Of a stretch of DNA of 33,313 bases, positions 9,401-17,276 are shown piece by piece (the first letter of the stretch is position 1; every line of letters begins with the position of its first letter). A program made the translations under genes and the position numbers. The notes under the pieces are model-generated. The model was given only the letters and a program-made list of their open reading frames with translations. It searched no databases and was not told the origin of the DNA. The stretch is from Endomicrobium sp. (GTDB lineage: Bacteria > Elusimicrobiota > Endomicrobiia > Endomicrobiales > Endomicrobiaceae): the NCBI GenBank assembly GCA_031289585.1, contig JAITPF010000038.1, positions 1 to 33,313 on the forward strand, written 5' to 3'.

Positions 9401-9751
9401 TTTTTTCAAAACGCCACGTTTTTCAAGGTCTATAACACAGTTTAATGACGTCTGACCACCAAAACTCGAAATAATAGCAGCTGGTTTCTCAATTTTAATA
9501 ATTTTTTCTACCCAGAAAGGAGTTATAGGATACAAATAAACTTTTTTATTCGGACCTTTATTCGTTTGAACAGAAGCTATGTTAGGATTAATAATTATAA
9601 CTTCAAGTCCTTCTTCTTCCAAAGCTTTTACAGCCTGCGAACCAGAATAATCAAATTCCCCTGCTTGTCCAATAGACAAAGCTCCAGACCCTAAAAGAAT
9701 TACTTTTTGTTTTCTTCCATTTTTCGGCAGTAAAAAATCTAAAATCGGCAT
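6440..9751 (-). CDS. carB: Carbamoyl-phosphate synthase large subunit, CAD/CPS-I-like type
   Basis: Makes carbamoyl phosphate from bicarbonate, ammonia (channelled from CarA) and two ATP, for arginine and pyrimidines. Two ATP-grasp halves are visible. The first begins LLGSGALSIGQAGEFDYSGS and has TRSAFALGGLGSG and EINARLSRSSALASK. The second begins ITLGSGSYRIGSSLEFDW and has IRPSFVLSG and IECNARASRSFPF. A C-terminal MGS-like regulatory domain (VLLSTGREKDK, YATKGTAKYL) closes the protein. Motif variants such as RSA.ALGGLGSG match eukaryotic CAD/CPS-I and some bacterial homologues rather than the E. coli enzyme (RPAYTLGG). I start at ATG 9749-9751 (1103 aa); a TTG at 9770-9772 would add seven residues. 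carA lies elsewhere in the window, in the glutamate synthase operon. Confidence 0.95.
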   Translation of the reverse strand: MPILDFLLPKNGRKQKVILLGSGALSIGQAGEFDYSGSQAVKALEEEGLEVIIINPNIASVQTNKGPNKKVYLYPITPFWVEKIIKIEKPAAIISSFGGQTSLNCVIDLEKRGVLKKYNVKVLGTQVNALELSEDRELFAQKMKSINAPIAKSHAVSTVEKALKTAEQIGYPVITRSAFALGGLGSGLARTAAELKELTQAAFMSSPQVLIEKSLHGWKEIEYEVMRDKTGNTITICNMENFDPMGIHTGDSIVIAPCQTINNTENNMLRDTAIKIAQNVGIVGECNVQYALNPKDYGFYVIEINARLSRSSALASKATGYPIAYIAAKIVIGFDLLELKNPVTGTTSAFYEPSLDYVTLKVPRWDLSKFSGVSKNLGTQMKSVGEVMAIGRNFCEVLQKALRMVNENEDGITANVLSNASDEELEKELLLPTNLRVFAIYETFKRGKTLEYVYEKTKIDYWFLSHILYLANVEIELLNFFKQRDKKDNFTAQEIYNTYKQIPKDHLQRLKSRGFSDFQLTKIYLLACLNSKVKLSIKQIRTLSFGMRKLRKKLRILPVVKQIDTTSSEYPTKSNYLYLTYDGIHSDVFPKKNEKSIITLGSGSYRIGSSLEFDWCSVMTSSYFKNKKNDSVIINCNPETVSTDYSASDRLYFEELSFERVLDIIDIENPKGVIACMGGQNPNNLIQPLSEAKVNILGHSHKSVDEAEDREKFSSLLDKLGIDQPEWTSAVSIADIENFIKKVGFPVLIRPSFVLSGTLMNVANDKQSLDYYLSLTKDISADFPVVISKFILDAKEIECDGVAKNGEVILSLISEHIENAGVHSGDATMVFPSQKIYVHTVNVIKDIVRKTVKGLNLNGPFNVQFIAKDNDVKVIECNARASRSFPFISKVADVNLAELACKVMNNEKVKKILIDESEIPYVGVKASMFSFQRLDGADPVVGVEMASTGEVGCLGEKFDHAMLLSMEATQIRKPKKGVLLSTGREKDKVKFMEVVDNLYKLDVPVYATKGTAKYLEDRGYKVNTVHWNRNPRAVDIIVDGKVDFVININKNLSVDELHNNSEIRKTAVKCGCSILTNLEKVMSYLRAYDSYDELQNIENCINL

Positions 9752-9891
9752 ATTTTCTCTCTTTATATTCAACTTTTAATTTTTGTTGTTTGTTACTTCA
9801 CTGTATGGTATGCTATTTTCAAATAATTTACAAATGCCGAACAAACCACCAACATGAATTTTGCTTCTTTAAATGATACATTTTCTCTATC

Positions 9892-10099
9892 CTCGCGAGG
9901 AGGGACAAAATCCCGACGAAGCAATCTATGTTGTTAAGTCTTGTCGTCATTGCTAAGAATGAAATGACAAAGCAATCTTTGTCATCAAGAACAGATTGCC
10001 ACGCCTACTTCGTAGGCTCGCAATGACGGACAGAGCTAAAAGAAAAGATTGCCACACTGCTTCGCAACCCTCTCTGCCTTCAGCAGCACACAAATGACA
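9892..10099. repeat. Dispersed GCAATGAC/GCGAAGC repeat, copy A
   Basis: A run of short palindromic pieces: CCTCGCGAGGAGGGAC, GACGAAGCAATCT, GATTGCCACGCCTACTTCG, CGCAATGACGGACAG and TTGCTTCGCAA-like cores. Copies B (15223-15430) and C (21768-22010) share these words in other orders and orientations. It fills most of the 370-bp gap between carB and the permease pseudogene. No gene is seen there. Local GC is higher than in the neighbouring genes. Confidence 0.7.
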
Positions 10100-10122
10100 A
10101 TAAAAAACGATTCTGTCACAAC

Positions 10123-11542
10123 TTACTTCAAAAGAACCTTTTTATTCCACGGTTTAAAAAACAACCTATAAACGCTGTAAAGTGCAATTAGCCAAATGGA
10201 AGCTATCATTACTGTTATACGTGTTGCTTCTCCTACGACAAGCATAACCGCTATAATTGCTAAAACTACTAAAACTATATAATTTGAATAAGGATAAAAT
10301 AACATTGGATATTTTAATTTTGCAATATCATCAGCACTTTTACCACAACGTGAATACATCTGCACTATTACTATAACTCCCCAAACCCAAAGTGCTAAAG
10401 ATGTTATAATACCTGCCAATGTCATAAATACACTTTTAGGCATAACATAATTTAATACCACACTTATCAAAGCTACTATAAATGAAACAATAATAGCATT
10501 AGCCGGTATCTTATTTGAATTTGAATTTGAATTTGAATTTGAATTAGCTTTAGCTAAAAATTGTGGCGCTTGTTTTTGTAAAGCCAAATTATAAAGCATT
10601 CTGCCATTACTAAACATTCCACTGTTACAAGACGAGAGAGAAGCTGTAATTACTACAAAATTTACTATTGCCGCTGCCTGTTTTATCCCTAATCCATAAA
10701 ATGTTGAAACAAATGGACTTTCCGTAACTCCACCGCCTTTTGAGATACTCATCCATGGATAAATACACATAATCACAAAAAGTGTACCTACGTAAAATAA
10801 TATAACTTTCAATACAACTTTATCAATTACAGATGGGATAGTCTTTTCTGGGTTCTTTACTTCACCAGCTGTTATACCTATAAATTCGACATCAATAAAA
10901 GCAAATATTGCCATAGTTAAAGCCTGTAAAACTCCTGAAATTCCAAAAGGGAAAAACCTCCCTTAAGAGTATAAAGATTAGATAGTCCTATAGCGTAACC
11001 GCCACTTTCGACACCAAAGAATATAATCGCTATGCCTGCAATTATTATAAATATAATCGTAATAACTTTTATCAAAACAAACCAAAATTCAAATTCACCA
11101 AACATTCTTACATTAAAAAGATTTGACGCCATTATGCATACTAAAGAACCCAAAGCCGGTATCCATTGAGGTAATGCAGTCCACCAAAAATTGCAATATA
11201 TTCCAATTGCCGTAACCTCAGCCATACAAATTACAACCCACATAAACCAATATGTCCAACCTACCATAAATCCCCGCGCATGGACTAATAAATTCATGAG
11301 CGTAGGTACTAAAAGACCCTGATACAGGGTTTTCAACAGCAAGTTCTCCTAATGCACGACGCATAATAAAATAAATAACAATGCCGCCTAAAAGATACGA
11401 TAATAGCGGATGGTCCCGCAAAAGAAATAGTACTGCTAGAAGCAAGAAATAAGCCAATTCCTATGGCTCCGCCTATTGCTATAAGTTGGACATGCCTTTC
11501 ACTCAAACCTCTTTGCAAGCTTTCATCATCATGCTGTCTCAT
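10123..11542 (-). pseudogene. Amino-acid permease (APC superfamily), three frameshifts
   Basis: The pieces join into one 12-helix amino-acid permease of the LysP/AnsP/GabP type. It starts at ATG 11542 with RGLSERHVQLIAIGGAIG and continues with the APC core GIGLFLASSSTISFAGPS, then IYFIMRRALGELAVENPVSGS, MVGWTYWFMW and EFIGITAGEVKNPEKTIP. The frame changes at about 11405, at about 11285 (GGGG where GGG restores CAGFMVGW) and at about 10960 (T5 where T6 restores KGGFFPFGISG). It would have been an inner-membrane proton-coupled importer, last gene of the glutamate synthase-carA operon. Three independent shifts make a functional gene unlikely unless the sequence is faulty. A TTGAAT hexamer tract lies inside it. 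Confidence 0.88.
10515..10544 (-). repeat. Hexanucleotide tandem repeat (TTGAAT)5 in the permease pseudogene
   Basis: Five perfect copies of TTGAAT encode alternating Asn-Ser in a loop of the permease, at a place where relatives have a short non-repetitive loop before IPANA. Slippage by whole hexamers would not shift the frame. Confidence 0.8.
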
Positions 11543-11562
11543 TTCATCTCTCAGGACTGGGT

Positions 11563-13053
11563 TTATAGTATATTTTTTACATTTGTTAAAATATTATTTG
11601 AAAATAAAACATCCTCTTTAGTTTCCGCAATAATATTTACATCATATTTATCTACAACCTCTTTATTAAATGTAGATTTATAAAGTACAAAATAATATTT
11701 CTTATTAGATCTAATCATATCATCAAATTCTTTAGATGACACATGTTTTATATCTCGATTTGCATAAAATAAAAAAACACATGTATAAAATTTAGGCTTT
11801 TCGGTAGTGTATATTTGGTCTTTTATTTCCATCATTTTAGGAATTAAACTGATTGTGTTAATATAATGTTGATTATCAAGTGTTCTAGGTAAAAACTTTA
11901 TAGAAAAACACAGAAATGAAATAATAATAGAAATCAACAACAAATATGAAATAATTGCATTTTTACGGTTTTTAAAAACATATAACAAACCACTAGTGGA
12001 TACAATAGCAAAAGGAACATATATTGGGACTATAAAATGAGGTTGGTATCCTTTCACACAATGAAATAGAATCAGAGGTAAAAAACCCCATATAATCACA
12101 AACTTTTCAAAAGAGTTTGAAAATATTAGTTTGTCCCCTATTACTTTTCTTGTGATAACAAATGCTCCAATCAGCATAAAAATAAGCCAAGGTTCATAGT
12201 TTGCAGAAAGGATATCAATATATGACCACCAATCAGCTCCAACGAATGGACTCTCGTTAACTTGAATTCCTGTTAAAATTTTATATGGTGTAGCTAGATA
12301 TTGCTTAAGAAAAAAATCTCCATACTTTCGATATGCCAAAATATACCACGGCATTACAATTATCGCTGTAAGTAACAAAGAAAAATATAAATGTTTATTA
12401 AAAATTATTTTTCTTCTATCAGGTATACTCATTACATAACAAAATACTACAGGCAAGATAAATAATCCCATTGCCTGCCTTATAAGTATTGAAATTGCTA
12501 AGAAAAAGCCAAATAAATAATAGTAAACTGGTTTATCTTCTGTAACAGCAATATAAAAAGTCATAACAGTAAATGTAAAGAAAACAGCAAAATTACCATC
12601 AGGATAAATTGTTCTTGAATGGTAAAGAAATTGCTGTGTAAAAAGTAAAACCATAGAACTTATAAAAGCAAACTTATAATCATATTTCTTTTCTAAAATT
12701 AAAAACATAAATAATATACATATAAATCCTAAAACTGCCGACGGAAATCTCATTGCAAAAGAGTTAAATCCAAATACATATCCACAAACAGCATTCATCC
12801 AATAAAAAAAAACTCCTTTAGCATCTTCAAAATTCGGTTCGTTATTATATGTCAACGTTAAAAAATCATTACTTCTAACCATTGTCTTTGAAACATTAGC
12901 ATAATAATATCCATCGGTAGAGAGAGGATTTACACCAAGATTATTAAAAAAAATATATCCCATTATTAACAATAACGATATAAATAAAAAGTTTCTTCCA
13001 AAAGAAATATTCCCTGTAAAAAATGAAACTATTATATTTTTAATTTTTAACAT
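11563..13053 (-). CDS. Membrane glycosyltransferase, ArnT/PMT-like (GT-C fold)
   Basis: A 496-aa polytopic inner-membrane protein with about 10-12 hydrophobic helices and a soluble C-terminal tail. After the first helix comes the periplasmic loop STDGYYYANVSKTMVRS, then YNNEPNFEDAKGVFFYW and a LGF-type helix. This is the layout of lipid-linked glycosyltransferases of the ArnT/dolichyl-phosphate mannosyltransferase family (typically D-E-x-x-Y-x-x-x-A-R-x-M). The usual catalytic Asp-Glu is Asp-Gly here. They transfer a sugar from polyprenyl phosphate to lipid A, protein or another surface acceptor; which one cannot be told. It starts 15 bp after the carA stop, and the permease pseudogene begins 20 bp after it. 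The role is unrelated to its operon partners. Confidence 0.75.
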   Translation of the reverse strand: MLKIKNIIVSFFTGNISFGRNFLFISLLLIMGYIFFNNLGVNPLSTDGYYYANVSKTMVRSNDFLTLTYNNEPNFEDAKGVFFYWMNAVCGYVFGFNSFAMRFPSAVLGFICILFMFLILEKKYDYKFAFISSMVLLFTQQFLYHSRTIYPDGNFAVFFTFTVMTFYIAVTEDKPVYYYLFGFFLAISILIRQAMGLFILPVVFCYVMSIPDRRKIIFNKHLYFSLLLTAIIVMPWYILAYRKYGDFFLKQYLATPYKILTGIQVNESPFVGADWWSYIDILSANYEPWLIFMLIGAFVITRKVIGDKLIFSNSFEKFVIIWGFLPLILFHCVKGYQPHFIVPIYVPFAIVSTSGLLYVFKNRKNAIISYLLLISIIISFLCFSIKFLPRTLDNQHYINTISLIPKMMEIKDQIYTTEKPKFYTCVFLFYANRDIKHVSSKEFDDMIRSNKKYYFVLYKSTFNKEVVDKYDVNIIAETKEDVLFSNNILTNVKNIL

Positions 13054-13068
13054 AGTTGCGACATATTC

Positions 13069-14217
13069 CTATTTCTTTATTAATGAAATAAATTTATCCA
13101 TAATCCAGCTTGTATCGTTTGGACCACTTGAAGCCTCTGGATGAAACTGTACTGACATAAATGGTTTGGTTTTATGTTTTAATCCTTCCACAGAATCATC
13201 ATTTGCGTTTTCAAACCACAATTCCCAGTCCGGTTGTATTGAACTTTTTTCAACAGCATACCTATGGTTTTGACTTGACATATACGCATTTTTCCCAGGC
13301 AGTGAAAATACTGGCTGATTATGACTTCTGTGTCCATGGTTAAGCCTTTTTGTTTTTGCTCCCGACGCAAGCGACAAAAGCTGATGTCCAAGACATATCC
13401 CTAAAATGGGTTTATTTAAACATAAAACATCTTTTCTTATTCTTTCAACTAAATCACCTGTATTTTTTGGATCTCCGGGACCATTGCTTATAAGCCAGCC
13501 ATCACATTCTACTTTAGAAAAATCGCTATCCCACGGTAAAAGTCTAACTTCACAGCCCCTTTCAACAAGCATTCTCATAATGTTCCACTTTGCACCACAG
13601 TCAATAACTGCAACTTTCTTTAAACCTTTTCCCATTATCACTTTTTCTTTTGTTGACACCGATGGCATTAAATTATATTTTGACGGATCAACATATTCAT
13701 TATCTTTAAAATTTTTTAAAAACTCAAATTTATTTTTATCCTGCGGTCTCGCACTCTCAGGAACAATTCTACCCCAAAGATTTCCACTTTCTCTTATCAT
13801 CTGTACTAAATATCTTGTATCAATACCTGCAATACCAGGGATATCTTGACTTTTCATCCAGTTTTCAAGAGAAATTCCACCATCATGATGATGGCAACCG
13901 TCATAAATATCTGAAACTATAATCCCCTGTGTTTTTATTGAAGAACTTTCATGTCCTTTAGACATAAAAAAATTCCCACTTTTAGGAGCGGGAATTCCAT
14001 AATTGCCAATAAGACAAAAACTAAAAACTAGTATTTGTCCCAAGTATGACGGGTCTGTCATTGCTTCACTATAGCCAAGCATTCCAGTATTAAAAACCAT
14101 TTCACCGCTAACACTTACATCGGCACCAATGGCACATCCATCAAGTCTTACGCCATTTGAAAGTTCAAGATAAGCTTTTTTGTATTTCTTGCCAAAAATC
14201 TTTTTCTCTTTTTCCAC
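13069..14217 (-). CDS. carA: Carbamoyl-phosphate synthase small subunit (glutaminase)
   Basis: Hydrolyses glutamine and passes ammonia to CarB. The N-terminal domain has GYSEAMTDPSYLGQI and IGNYG. The class I glutaminase domain has LISNGPGDP, the nucleophile Cys275 in GICLGHQ, and His359/Glu361 in QFHPEAS. Length is 382 aa, as usual. The start is GTG 14215-14217 with AAGGA ten bases upstream. The common Y-P-x-I-G-N-Y-G is S-F-C-L-I-G-N-Y-G here, and the GHRGHNQP loop is GHRSHNQP; neither is catalytic. It sits between the third glutamate synthase gene and the glycosyltransferase, in the same direction, suggesting joint expression of glutamine-consuming enzymes. The partner carB is in a separate cluster. 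Confidence 0.96.
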   Translation of the reverse strand: MEKEKKIFGKKYKKAYLELSNGVRLDGCAIGADVSVSGEMVFNTGMLGYSEAMTDPSYLGQILVFSFCLIGNYGIPAPKSGNFFMSKGHESSSIKTQGIIVSDIYDGCHHHDGGISLENWMKSQDIPGIAGIDTRYLVQMIRESGNLWGRIVPESARPQDKNKFEFLKNFKDNEYVDPSKYNLMPSVSTKEKVIMGKGLKKVAVIDCGAKWNIMRMLVERGCEVRLLPWDSDFSKVECDGWLISNGPGDPKNTGDLVERIRKDVLCLNKPILGICLGHQLLSLASGAKTKRLNHGHRSHNQPVFSLPGKNAYMSSQNHRYAVEKSSIQPDWELWFENANDDSVEGLKHKTKPFMSVQFHPEASSGPNDTSWIMDKFISLIKK

Positions 14218-14302
14218 TTTATATTATTCCTTGTTAAACATTTTTCTATTTTTTTCCACCACTCATGAGGAAATAAAGATGAAAAGACAGTTATATAATT
14301 TT

Positions 14303-14323
14303 TAGGGTCTGCTCACACTAATA
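14303..14323 (+). repeat. Solo terminal repeat overlapping a gene 3' end
   Basis: TAGGGTCTGCTCACACTAAT plus A matches the element terminus at 18 of 20 bases. The TAG stop of the GXGXG subunit gene (14318-14320 on the minus strand) is inside it, so the insertion supplied or preserved the stop codon. The remainder of 14218-14302 shows no gene. Confidence 0.7.
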
Positions 14324-15055
14324 AGCACAATACATATTTGAATAAGGATTTTTATTTACTGCCATATATTTTGAAAAAGATTCTATTTTTAAATGTTTCA
14401 AATCCTTATTAAAAGTCTTTGCATAAAAATCAATATGTTTTTTAAGGAATGAGCAATCTTGGTCAGTAAGATCAACTTTAACAACTTCTTTTCCAAAATT
14501 ATATTTATCTGGAGCACTGTTTAAATAAATAACACCGCCGTGTATACCTGTTCCACAAAATCTTCCTATTATATCTTCATTTTTTTCAAGATTTAAACCA
14601 AGTAGAATAATTGCTCCACCTGCCATATACTCTCCCAAAAATTCGCCGGCTTTACCACCTGCAACAATAACAGGTTTCATTTCCTTATATTCTTTCATGT
14701 GGATCCCAACTCTGTACCCAACATTTCCCTTAACATAAATTTCTCCACCTCTCATGGCATATCCCAGAGTATCTCCACAGTTACCATGAATTATTATTCT
14801 TCCATAGTTCATAGTATTTCCAATAGCATCTTGTGCATTTCCAAATATTTCAAGTTCAGCTCCATCCATATATGCAGCCATATCGTTTCCAGGTGTACCA
14901 TAAATTTTTATTTTAACTTTTTTAGGCAACCCTCTTCCTATATATCTCTGTCCAAAAACATTTTTTAAAGTAATGTTTTTTTCAGTCTTAATTTCATTAT
15001 CTATTGAACTGTTCAAATCACGGTAATAAACGTTTAAAGCATCGATAGTCTTCAT
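14318..15055 (-). CDS. Glutamate synthase GXGXG-domain subunit (separate gene)
   Basis: This corresponds to the C-terminal beta-helix domain of glutamate synthase alpha subunits, made here as a 245-aa stand-alone protein, the archaeal-type arrangement. The repeating glycine pattern is clear: YGTPGNDMAAYMDG, GNAQDAIGNTMNYG, HGNCGDTLGYAMRGG, GGKAGEFLGEYMAGG. The domain is structural and links the glutaminase and synthase sites. Start ATG 15053-15055 follows AAGGA at about ten bases. About 715 bp of repeats separate it from the FMN subunit gene upstream, unlike the tight spacing expected. Its last codon and TAG fall in a solo element end. Confidence 0.9.
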   Translation of the reverse strand: MKTIDALNVYYRDLNSSIDNEIKTEKNITLKNVFGQRYIGRGLPKKVKIKIYGTPGNDMAAYMDGAELEIFGNAQDAIGNTMNYGRIIIHGNCGDTLGYAMRGGEIYVKGNVGYRVGIHMKEYKEMKPVIVAGGKAGEFLGEYMAGGAIILLGLNLEKNEDIIGRFCGTGIHGGVIYLNSAPDKYNFGKEVVKVDLTDQDCSFLKKHIDFYAKTFNKDLKHLKIESFSKYMAVNKNPYSNMYCAY

Positions 15056-15146
15056 TGTGCTACATCCTTTATGATTCCATATTTTTTATTCGCGTTGCTA
15101 TAACACTAAAATCAAGTCGTCATCAACCCAGTTGAATATATCATTT

Positions 15147-15195
15147 AAAGTTTTAAAGTGGATTCCCACTGGAGTTTATCCTCGAATGTCCTTAT
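15147..15195 (+). repeat. 50-bp direct repeat, first copy
   Basis: AAAGTTTTAAAGTGGATTCC followed by CACTGGAGTTTATCCTCGAA matches the copy at 15579-15627 at most positions. The pair brackets the GCAATGAC repeat (copy B), as if one composite insertion entered between the glutamate synthase genes. Confidence 0.7.
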
Positions 15196-15222
15196 CGGAT
15201 GCAGGTATGACACGATATTTAT

Positions 15223-15430
15223 GGTCTTGTCTGTCAATTGCAAGATTGCGTAGCAATCGTGCCAATCTTTCTTTTTAGTCCTGTCCGTCATTGCGAGTTG
15301 CGAAGCAACGTGGCAACCTTTCCTTTACTAACTGCATAGATTGCCACAGTCCTTCGGACTTCGCAATGACAACGAGATTGAACGACGCAGATTGCTTCGT
15401 CGGGACTTTGTCCCTCCTCGCAATGATGAC
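15223..15430. repeat. Dispersed GCAATGAC/GCGAAGC repeat, copy B
   Basis: Contains CCTGTCCGTCATTGCGAG, TTGCGAAGCAACGTGGCAA, CCTTCGGACTTCGCAATGAC and GACGCAGATTGCTTCGTCG. These are the same words as copies A and C. It lies in the 715-bp gap (15056-15770) that interrupts the glutamate synthase operon. Open frames across it are by-products of the repeat, not genes. Confidence 0.75.
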
Positions 15431-15578
15431 AAAAAACAAATTATTTCACAGGTTTTGCCGGTTTGCAATAACGACGAAAAACGTGGATTCGCACTTTCGC
15501 AAGACATTACAACAGTTTACTCCTTTTGTCGTGTCCACGCCTCGCGGAAGCGAAGCTTCAAGCGAACATACATATTAC

Positions 15579-15627
15579 AAAAGTCTTAAAGTGGATTCCA
15601 GCTGGAGTTTACCCTCAAGTGTCTTAA
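15579..15627 (+). repeat. 50-bp direct repeat, second copy
   Basis: AAAGTCTTAAAGTGGATTCC followed by AGCTGGAGTTTACCCTCAAG is the partner of 15147-15195. The stretch 15431-15578 between copy B and this repeat, and 15628-15770 after it, carry more degenerate repeat-like sequence (for example CACGCCTCGCGGAAGCGAAG) and no gene. Confidence 0.7.
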
Positions 15628-15770
15628 TTGAAGGTGGAAATAACGCCTTTAACACAGCTTGCAACTTTGTTGCCAATTTTGTCGTAACAACGACGAGACC
15701 TAACAACACGATTCGCTTCGCCAGCCTGTCAGTTCGCAAGGAAACATAAATACAAAAAATGCTGTGTTTT

Positions 15771-17276
15771 CTACTCACCAGCGTATTTTATGCCTAAAAT
15801 AGACAACTCTTTTTCGTTTAAGTCTATCCCTCTAAGCATAAGTCTATTGCCTCTTAAACTGTCAATAGCATTGATTCCCATTCCACCGAGCATTTCCTGA
15901 ATTTCGTGGCTCCATGCAGATATTAAGCTTACAAGCCTTTTATACATAATGTCCGGATTAAGCCTCTTTACAAGTTCCGATTCCTGAGTTGCTATTCCCC
16001 AGTTACATTTTCCTGTAGAGCACGAATGACACATATGACACCCTAAAGCTATAAGTGCAGCTGAGCCTATATAAACAGCATCAGCACCTAAAGCAACAGC
16101 TTTCACTATATCCGCACTATTTCTGATACTTCCTGCAATAATAATAGAAACCTGATTTCTTATTCCTTCTTCTCTTAATCTTTGATCTATTGCAGCTAAA
16201 GCAAGTTCTATTGGAATACCTACATTATCTCTTACTCTTGTGGGCGCTGCACCTGTTCCACCACGAAAACCGTCAATCACAATAGCATCCGCTCCAGCTC
16301 TTACTATACCTGACGCTATAGTAGCAGCATTATGCACAGCTGCAATTTTTACAAAAACAGGTTTTTTATAAGCTGTAACTTCTTTTAATGAAAATATAAG
16401 CTGTCTTAAATCTTCTATTGAATAAATATCATGATGCGGAGCCGGTGAAATAGCATCTGAACCTATAGGTATCATTCTTGTTGTAGAAATATCTTCACCA
16501 ACTTTTTTACCAGGTAAATGCCCACCAATACCAGGTTTTGCACCTTGTCCTATTTTAATTTCAATAGCAGCACCAGCATCTAAATACTCTTTATGAACAC
16601 CAAATCTCCCTGAAGCAACTTGAACAATCGTATTTTTACCATATTTATAAAAATCTCTATTTAAGCCACCTTCACCAGTGTTATAAAAAATTCCAAGCTC
16701 TGTTGCAGCTCTTGCAAGAGACTCATGGGCATTTCTTGAAATTGCACCATAGCTCATTGCAGAAAACATAATTGGAACACTCAATTCAACCTGTGGAGGC
16801 ATTTTTGTTACAAGTTTGCCTTTAGCATCAAATTCAAGTTTTTCAGGTTTTCTGCCTATTATAACTTTCGTTTCCATAGGCTCACGCAGAGGATCTATCG
16901 ATGGGTTTGTAACTTGGCTTGCATTAAGCAGCATCTTATCCCAGTAAATTGGTAAAGGCTTGGGATTGCCCATACTCGAAAGCAAAACACCACCCGTCTG
17001 AGATTGCTTATAAATTTCTTTTATTACATTATCTGTCCAGTTTGCATTTTCTCTGAACTCAAGAGGATACTTTCTTATTATTAAAGCCTTCGTAGAACAA
17101 AGAACTACACACCTGTGACAATTAACGCATTTCATATCATCAGCATGAACAGTATTATCTTCTTTATCATAAAAATGCACTTTATTAGAGCACTGATACA
17201 CACATACCTGACATTGAGTACATTTCTTTTCGTTTCTTATTACTTCAAATGCGGGAGTATTAAAGTCTAAACTCAT
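15771..17276 (-). CDS. Glutamate synthase FMN/FeS synthase subunit with N-terminal ferredoxin domain
   Basis: The catalytic synthase of a three-gene (archaeal-type) glutamate synthase: it reduces the imine from 2-oxoglutarate and ammonia on FMN. Residues 19-29 (CTQCQVCVYQC) and about 50-61 (CVNCHRCVVLC) are two 4Fe-4S ferredoxin motifs that could bring in electrons. The central barrel has FSAMSYGAISRNAH, GEGGLNRDFY, KIGQGAKPGIGGHLPG, IDGFRGGTGAAPT and GADAVYIGSAALIALGC. The sequence CHMCHSCSTGKCNWGIAT supplies the 3Fe-4S cysteines. Length is 501 aa and it looks intact. Its ATG overlaps the TGA of the glutaminase gene by four bases (ATGA), with a strong GGAG/AAGGA site before it. No separate NADPH-oxidising small subunit gene is in the window, so the electron donor is open. 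Confidence 0.94.
   Translation of the reverse strand: MSLDFNTPAFEVIRNEKKCTQCQVCVYQCSNKVHFYDKEDNTVHADDMKCVNCHRCVVLCSTKALIIRKYPLEFRENANWTDNVIKEIYKQSQTGGVLLSSMGNPKPLPIYWDKMLLNASQVTNPSIDPLREPMETKVIIGRKPEKLEFDAKGKLVTKMPPQVELSVPIMFSAMSYGAISRNAHESLARAATELGIFYNTGEGGLNRDFYKYGKNTIVQVASGRFGVHKEYLDAGAAIEIKIGQGAKPGIGGHLPGKKVGEDISTTRMIPIGSDAISPAPHHDIYSIEDLRQLIFSLKEVTAYKKPVFVKIAAVHNAATIASGIVRAGADAIVIDGFRGGTGAAPTRVRDNVGIPIELALAAIDQRLREEGIRNQVSIIIAGSIRNSADIVKAVALGADAVYIGSAALIALGCHMCHSCSTGKCNWGIATQESELVKRLNPDIMYKRLVSLISAWSHEIQEMLGGMGINAIDSLRGNRLMLRGIDLNEKELSILGIKYAGE

Noticed and set aside
15291-15749. Open frames of 65-150 codons across the repeat island
   Set aside because: They translate repeat words shared with copies A and C, lack ribosome sites and differ in frame between copies.
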